DNA of 64,000 nucleotides, from NCBI RefSeq assembly GCF_042646165.1, contig NZ_JBHRTC010000013.1. One strand, given 5' to 3'. A program made the translations under genes and the position numbers. Below the pieces are notes generated by a model. That model ran no database searches. It saw only the letters and a program-made list of their open reading frames with translations, and was not told the origin of the DNA. Of the stretch, positions 59,936-64,000 are shown one piece after another. The stretch is from Microbaculum marinum (GTDB lineage Bacteria; Pseudomonadota; Alphaproteobacteria; Rhizobiales; Tepidamorphaceae). The number at the start of each line of letters is the position of its first letter. The stretch's first letter is position 1.

Positions 59936-61966
59936 ATGTCGGAAGCCGGGCGATACGATCTGCTGTTCGAAAGCGTGCGCATCGGGCCGGTGACCGCGCC
60001 GAACCGCTTCTACCAGGTGCCGCACTGCACAGGCATGGGCTATGCGCGGCCGCAGACGCTCGCAGCCATGCGCGGCATGAAGGCGGAGGGCGGCTGGGGC
60101 GTCGTCTGCACGGAGTACTGCTCCATCGACCAGAGCTCCGACGACACGCCCTATCCCTATGCCACCATCTGGGACGAGGACGACGTCCGCAACCTGTCGC
60201 TGATGGCCGATGCGGTTCACGAACATGGCGCGCTCGCCGGGCTCGAGCTCTGGCACGGCGGCAGTTATGTCTCCAATCTCCTGACCCGAGCGCCGACGCT
60301 CGGCGTGCGCTCGATGCCGAGCCGCACCGATCCGGTCCAGTCGATGCCGATGGACAGGTCAGACATCCGGGCGCTGCGGGCATCGCACCGCGCCGCCGCC
60401 CTGCGTGCCAGGGACGCCGGGTTCGACGTCGTCTACGTCTATCCGACGCACGGCTATCTGCTGGCGGAGTTCCTGTCGCGCAGCCTCAACACCCGGACCG
60501 ACGAGTACGGCGGCAGTCTGGAGAACCGGGCCCGGCTCGTCCGGGAACTGATCGAGGAAACCTGCGAGGCGGTCGGCGACCGCTGTGCCGTGGCGGTCCG
60601 GATGTCGGCCGACGGCCATGGCGAGAACCATCTCGACGCCGACGAGGCGCGCGATCTGATCGGGATGCTCGGTCCGCTGCCGGACCTGTGGGATCTCGTC
60701 GTTGCGGAGTATGACGACGAGATGGGCTCCTCGCGGTTCACGCGGGAGGGGGCGCTCGAAGAATCCGTTGCCTATGTCAGGGCGCTGACGGGCAAGCCAG
60801 TCGTCAGCGTCGGACGCTTCACCTCGCCGGATACGATGCTGTCCCAGGTCAGGCGCGGCGTGGTCGATTTCGTCGGTGCGGCACGGCCGTCGATTGCCGA
60901 TCCCTTCCTGCCGACAAAGGTGCGCGAAGGCCGCGGCGAGGATATCCGCGAATGCATCGGCTGCAACATCTGCTACGCCGGCAATACCCGCGGCGCCCCC
61001 ATCCGCTGCACCCAGAACCCGACGATGGGCGAGGAATGGCGGCGCGGCTGGCATCCCGAGCGCATCGATGCCGCTGGCGAGGGCACCGTCCTGATCGTCG
61101 GCGCCGGACCGGCCGGCCTCGAAGCGGCGCACGTGCTCGGCAGGCGCGGCTTCACCGTTTCACTCGCCGACAAGGCCGGCGAGCCGGGCGGCCGCGTGAC
61201 GCGCGAGAGCCGCCTGCCGGGCCTCGCCGAATGGGCGCGCGTACGCGACTACCGGCTCGGGCAGTTCACCAGGCTGCCGAACGTGTCGCTCTATCTCGGC
61301 AGCGAGATGTCGGCCGCCGATGTCGCCGAGTTCGGCGCCGACCACGTCCTGATCGCGACGGGGGCCCGGTGGCGGCGCGACGGGACCGGCCGGTGGCACC
61401 AGGCGCCGGTGCCAAGCCTAGATGTCGCCGGCGTGCTGACGCCTGACGACATCATGGAAGGGACAGTTGCGGACGGTCGCATCGTGCTGTTCGACGACGA
61501 CCACTACTACATGGGACCGGTCCTCGCGGAGCAGCTGGTCGCTTCCGGCGCCAGGGTCACCTACGTGACGACAGAGGGAAGAGCGGGCTCCTGGAGCCAT
61601 GCCACGCAGGAACTCGTCCCGACCCAGCGCCGCCTGATCGCTCTCGGGGTCGAGATCGTCGTGAGCAAGGCGGTTTCCGGGTTCGATGGCGAGGCCGCAA
61701 CGCTGGACTGCGTCTATTCCGACGGGCAGTCCCGGATCGCCGCCGATGCCATCGTTCTGGTGACCTCGCGGGAACCGGAGGACTCGCTCTACCATGCCCT
61801 GAAACGGGACCGGGCGCTGACCGGCACGCTCCATCGCATCGGTGACTGCGGCCAGCCCTCGATCATTGCCGCAGCGGTCTATTCGGGGCACAAGGCAGGC
61901 CGTGAACTGGGACCTGGAACCGCCCCGCCGTCACTGCGCGACAGGGTTGTGGTCGTACCGGCCTGA
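59936..61966 (+). CDS. trimethylamine dehydrogenase-family flavoprotein (amine demethylase-like)
   Basis: 676 aa from ATG 59936; this start leaves the TetR-type palindrome upstream non-coding. Old-yellow-enzyme TIM barrel with NRFYQVPHC (Cys31, the 6-S-cysteinyl-FMN position), Tyr61, His171 and Arg221; then a [4Fe-4S] motif with Cys339, Cys342, Cys345 and Cys357; then an FAD/ADP-binding domain (VLIVGAGPAGLEAA). All align with trimethylamine dehydrogenase, but two aromatic-bowl residues differ: Trp264 is Tyr258 and Trp355 is Asn349. Asp267 is Glu261. Likely an N-demethylase for another methylated amine, or a dienoyl-type reductase. The MetF-like gene downstream fits one-carbon release. Confidence 0.9.
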   Translation: MSEAGRYDLLFESVRIGPVTAPNRFYQVPHCTGMGYARPQTLAAMRGMKAEGGWGVVCTEYCSIDQSSDDTPYPYATIWDEDDVRNLSLMADAVHEHGALAGLELWHGGSYVSNLLTRAPTLGVRSMPSRTDPVQSMPMDRSDIRALRASHRAAALRARDAGFDVVYVYPTHGYLLAEFLSRSLNTRTDEYGGSLENRARLVRELIEETCEAVGDRCAVAVRMSADGHGENHLDADEARDLIGMLGPLPDLWDLVVAEYDDEMGSSRFTREGALEESVAYVRALTGKPVVSVGRFTSPDTMLSQVRRGVVDFVGAARPSIADPFLPTKVREGRGEDIRECIGCNICYAGNTRGAPIRCTQNPTMGEEWRRGWHPERIDAAGEGTVLIVGAGPAGLEAAHVLGRRGFTVSLADKAGEPGGRVTRESRLPGLAEWARVRDYRLGQFTRLPNVSLYLGSEMSAADVAEFGADHVLIATGARWRRDGTGRWHQAPVPSLDVAGVLTPDDIMEGTVADGRIVLFDDDHYYMGPVLAEQLVASGARVTYVTTEGRAGSWSHATQELVPTQRRLIALGVEIVVSKAVSGFDGEAATLDCVYSDGQSRIAADAIVLVTSREPEDSLYHALKRDRALTGTLHRIGDCGQPSIIAAAVYSGHKAGRELGPGTAPPSLRDRVVVVPA

Positions 61967-62008
61967 ACCCGCAGGGCGGCGGCAGCCAGACATCACGGGA
62001 GAGCGGAA

Positions 62009-62599
62009 GTGAGCGAGGATCTGCGCGTCGTGCCGTTGCCGCCGTCGGAGTGGGATGAAACGTTGCGGCACATCGTCGACGACATGAACGGGGAGCCGCT
62101 CAATGTCCACGCCCTGATGGCCCACCATCCGAAGCTGCTGGAAGCCTGGTGGAACTTCCGCAACTACTCCGTCCAGGGCGGCGACCTCGGCCGGCGCAAG
62201 GGCGAACTGGTCATCCTGCGCACCGCGGTCCACCTGAAGGCCTGGTACGAGTGGGCGTCCCATGTCGAGCGCGCCATGGCGTGCGGTATCGCAGCCGACG
62301 AGATCGAGCGTGTGAAGCACGGCGCCAGGGCTCCGGGCTGGGAGGAAAGCGAGGCGCTGCTGATCGAGGCGGTGGATGCGCTGGTGACGGAGCGCGCCCT
62401 GTCGCCGGGCCTGCAGGCGCGCCTGCGCGAGCACTATTCCGTGCGGCAGGTGATGGATCTGATGGCGATCACCGGCATGTACCTGATCCTCGGCTTCATG
62501 ATCAACACGTGGGACCTCGACCTCGACCCCCGGATCGCAGCGAAGCTGCCCGATGGGCTCACGAAGGAAGGCTTCCGCTCCGAGTTCCCCCCTGACTGA
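62009..62599 (+). CDS. carboxymuconolactone decarboxylase-family protein
   Basis: 196 aa from GTG 62009. CMD/AhpD-like helical fold with RRKGELVILRTAVHLKAWYEWASHVERAMACGIAADEIERVK near 68-110. The CxxC redox pair of AhpD is absent from this segment, which reads YEWASH, as in non-peroxidase CMD proteins. Probably a small oxidative-stress or decarboxylase-like enzyme. It follows the flavoprotein by 42 bases and may be cotranscribed. Confidence 0.82.
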   Translation: MSEDLRVVPLPPSEWDETLRHIVDDMNGEPLNVHALMAHHPKLLEAWWNFRNYSVQGGDLGRRKGELVILRTAVHLKAWYEWASHVERAMACGIAADEIERVKHGARAPGWEESEALLIEAVDALVTERALSPGLQARLREHYSVRQVMDLMAITGMYLILGFMINTWDLDLDPRIAAKLPDGLTKEGFRSEFPPD

Positions 62600-62695
62600 A
62601 CGCTGGGCGTGCTTGACTCGTCCTTGCGGAACGCGATCTGAATTCCATTGCACCGAACGGGCAGGATTCGGCGCGTACAAGAGGAAAGACACCCC

Positions 62696-63649
62696 ATGAC
62701 GCTCGAACAGGGATGGCACGTCGGCACAGGCGAGGGGAAGGACACCACCAGCCGGCTGAAGCAGGTCCTGGAAGCCGGACATTTCGCGATCACCGCCGAA
62801 GTGGTCCCGCCGGCCGGAACAGAGGCGCATCTGCTGATGGACAAGGCCCGCGACCTGCACGGGCTGGCCGATGCGGTCAACGTAACCGACGGTGCCGGCG
62901 CGCGGGCTCACATGTGCTCGCTGGCGGCGGCTGCGATCCTGCACGAGCATGGCATCGAGCCGATCCTCCAGCTCACCTGCCGCGACCGCAATCGGATTGC
63001 GTTGCAGAGCGATCTGCTCGGCGCCGCCGCCCTCGGGATCCGCAACCTTCTCATCCTGCGCGGCGATGACCCGAGCGCTGGAGATCAGCCCGACGCGAAG
63101 GCCGTCTTCGATCTCGATTCACGCGCCCTGACCGAAACCGCGATCGGCATCCGCGACCGCAAGGAACTGCCCTCCGGCCGCGCCGTCCAGGGCGACGCTC
63201 CGTTCTTCATCGGCGGCGCCGATGCGCCCATCGATCCGCCGGCCGACTGGGAGCCCAAGGGCCTGATGGCCAAGGTCGACGCCGGAACCCAGTTCGTTCA
63301 GACGCAGTTCTGCATGGATCCGGAGGTGGTTCGGCGCTACACCGCGCGGCTGGCCGATTTCGGTCTCACCGAGAAGCTTTACGTGCTGATCGGCGTCGCT
63401 CCGCTCGCCTCCGCGAAGTCTGCACGCTGGATGAAGGAAAAGCTGTTCGGCGTCACCATTCCCGACGCAATCGTCGATCGCATGGACAAGGCCGGCGATC
63501 CGAAGGCCGAGGGGCGGGCGATCTGTGCCGAACTGCTGCAGCAGCTTTCGGAGATTCCCGGCGTTTCCGGCGCCCACATCATGGCGCCGCTCAACGAGTC
63601 CTCGATCCCGGAAGTGATAGACCGGTCCGGATTGACGAAGCGGCGGTAG
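62696..63649 (+). CDS. metF: methylenetetrahydrofolate reductase-family protein (MetF)
   Basis: 317 aa from ATG 62696 with GAGGAAAG upstream. TIM-barrel signatures are AITAEVVPPAG, the DAVNVTDGAGARAHMC segment, QLTCRDRNRIALQSDLLGAAALGIRNLLILRGDDPS and FVQTQFCMDPE. MetF reduces methylene-THF to methyl-THF with a flavin; diverged paralogues run in methyl-group catabolism. It lies 96 bases after the CMD gene and close to the amine-demethylase-like flavoprotein, suggesting a role in handling released one-carbon units rather than methionine synthesis. Confidence 0.88.
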   Translation: MTLEQGWHVGTGEGKDTTSRLKQVLEAGHFAITAEVVPPAGTEAHLLMDKARDLHGLADAVNVTDGAGARAHMCSLAAAAILHEHGIEPILQLTCRDRNRIALQSDLLGAAALGIRNLLILRGDDPSAGDQPDAKAVFDLDSRALTETAIGIRDRKELPSGRAVQGDAPFFIGGADAPIDPPADWEPKGLMAKVDAGTQFVQTQFCMDPEVVRRYTARLADFGLTEKLYVLIGVAPLASAKSARWMKEKLFGVTIPDAIVDRMDKAGDPKAEGRAICAELLQQLSEIPGVSGAHIMAPLNESSIPEVIDRSGLTKRR

Positions 63650-63808
63650 CCGGGGCGGCCTGCGCCGGCCGATCATTCGGTCCGGCAGGGTCATTTCTCG
63701 GGTACTTAGGACCACCGAACGCGCGCCTCCGGCACGCCCTTTGGCAGTCCGGCCGCAGCAGACCGCTCCAATGCAGCAGAAGCCAGAGCGGACTATGAAG
63801 CACTCCCA

Positions 63809-63824
63809 TATTGATATATTAGTA
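63809..63824. promoter_or_regulatory. AT-rich dyad upstream of the GntR gene
   Basis: TATTGATATATTAGTA is symmetric at 12 of 16 positions and lies 16 bases before the ATG at 63841, in an AT-rich patch. It could be a promoter -10 region with an overlapping operator for the regulator itself. Confidence 0.4.
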
Positions 63825-63840
63825 TTCGAGAGCAGTTCAG

Positions 63841-64000
63841 ATGTCCGAGATCGTCGCGCCCATGCTGGAAAGTGCCGAACCGACGCGGCCCGTTGGGGCC
63901 GCGGATCCTTTTGCCGACGTGCAGATCGACCGAAAGAAACCGGCGGCCGCCCAGGTCTACGACCAGCTTCGCTCGGCCATCATATCGCTGGCGATCCCGC
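63841..64000 (+). CDS. GntR-family transcriptional regulator (partial, runs off the window)
   Basis: The first 53 residues are present from ATG 63841. After a 25-residue tail the sequence reads KKPAAAQVYDQLRSAIISLAIP, the first helix of a GntR winged helix. The C-terminal effector domain is beyond the window, so subfamily cannot be assigned with certainty, though this N-terminus is common in FCD regulators. It may control the demethylase/MetF genes or a gene set to its right. Confidence 0.8.
   Translation, partial: MSEIVAPMLESAEPTRPVGAADPFADVQIDRKKPAAAQVYDQLRSAIISLAIP

Overview
The window is GC-rich throughout, with GTG/TTG starts, gapless operons joined by ATGA/GTGA overlaps, and interspersed palindromic repeats of a kind common in Rhizobiales-type Alphaproteobacteria. 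Together with FCD-type GntR regulators and several TRAP, tripartite tricarboxylate and polyamine-type ABC importers, this points to a free-living, metabolically versatile alphaproteobacterium, probably Hyphomicrobiales. The species cannot be named. No tRNA, rRNA, CRISPR array, insertion sequence, integrase or phage gene was seen.

Region 1 (1-17.8 kb) is a cell-surface/exopolysaccharide and secretion island. It holds dTDP-rhamnose genes (rfbC, rfbB), a small membrane protein, a three-module sulfotransferase/GT-D/TPR fusion, a GT2-GT4 double glycosyltransferase, an MBOAT plus SGNH pair for O-acylation, a LuxR-type regulator, a compact RTX protein of 18 uninterrupted calcium-binding nonapeptides, its type I secretion ABC protein and HlyD adaptor, a small unknown protein and a GT4 glycosyltransferase. 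These genes could build, decorate and secrete a surface layer or matrix.

Region 2 (18-27.2 kb) is a sugar-acid or hydroxy-acid operon: IlvD/Edd dehydratase, 3-hydroxyisobutyrate-type dehydrogenase, TRAP transporter QMP and a GntR regulator. Two short sulfotransferase-like P-loop genes and a second GntR regulator follow.

Region 3 (27.4-40.4 kb) is a polyamine-type ABC importer (potD-B-C-A order) joined to a UGT-like glycosyltransferase and two tandem cupins. A semialdehyde dehydrogenase, a small alpha/beta hydrolase, guanine deaminase, an FAH-family hydrolase with a zeta-class GST isomerase, and a KDG-kinase-like PfkB protein follow.

Region 4 (40.4-53.2 kb) is a ten-gene minus-strand operon: citryl-CoA-lyase-like protein, class III CoA transferase, TctCBA, a YciI-like protein, DctPQM and an FMN reductase. 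It diverges from an intradiol (hydroxyquinol/catechol-type) dioxygenase and an IclR regulator. Similar operator-like dyads lie in the divergent promoter region and before a Tat-signal amidohydrolase.

Region 5 (53.3-64 kb) holds a flavin reductase, Ogt, an SDR, an AAE3-like acyl-CoA synthetase, a PanE-like reductase, an FAH-like protein, a trimethylamine-dehydrogenase-family flavoprotein behind a perfect TetR-type palindrome, a CMD-family protein, a MetF-type reductase and the start of another GntR regulator. The right-hand half reads as catabolic islands for small carboxylates, amines and aromatic compounds.
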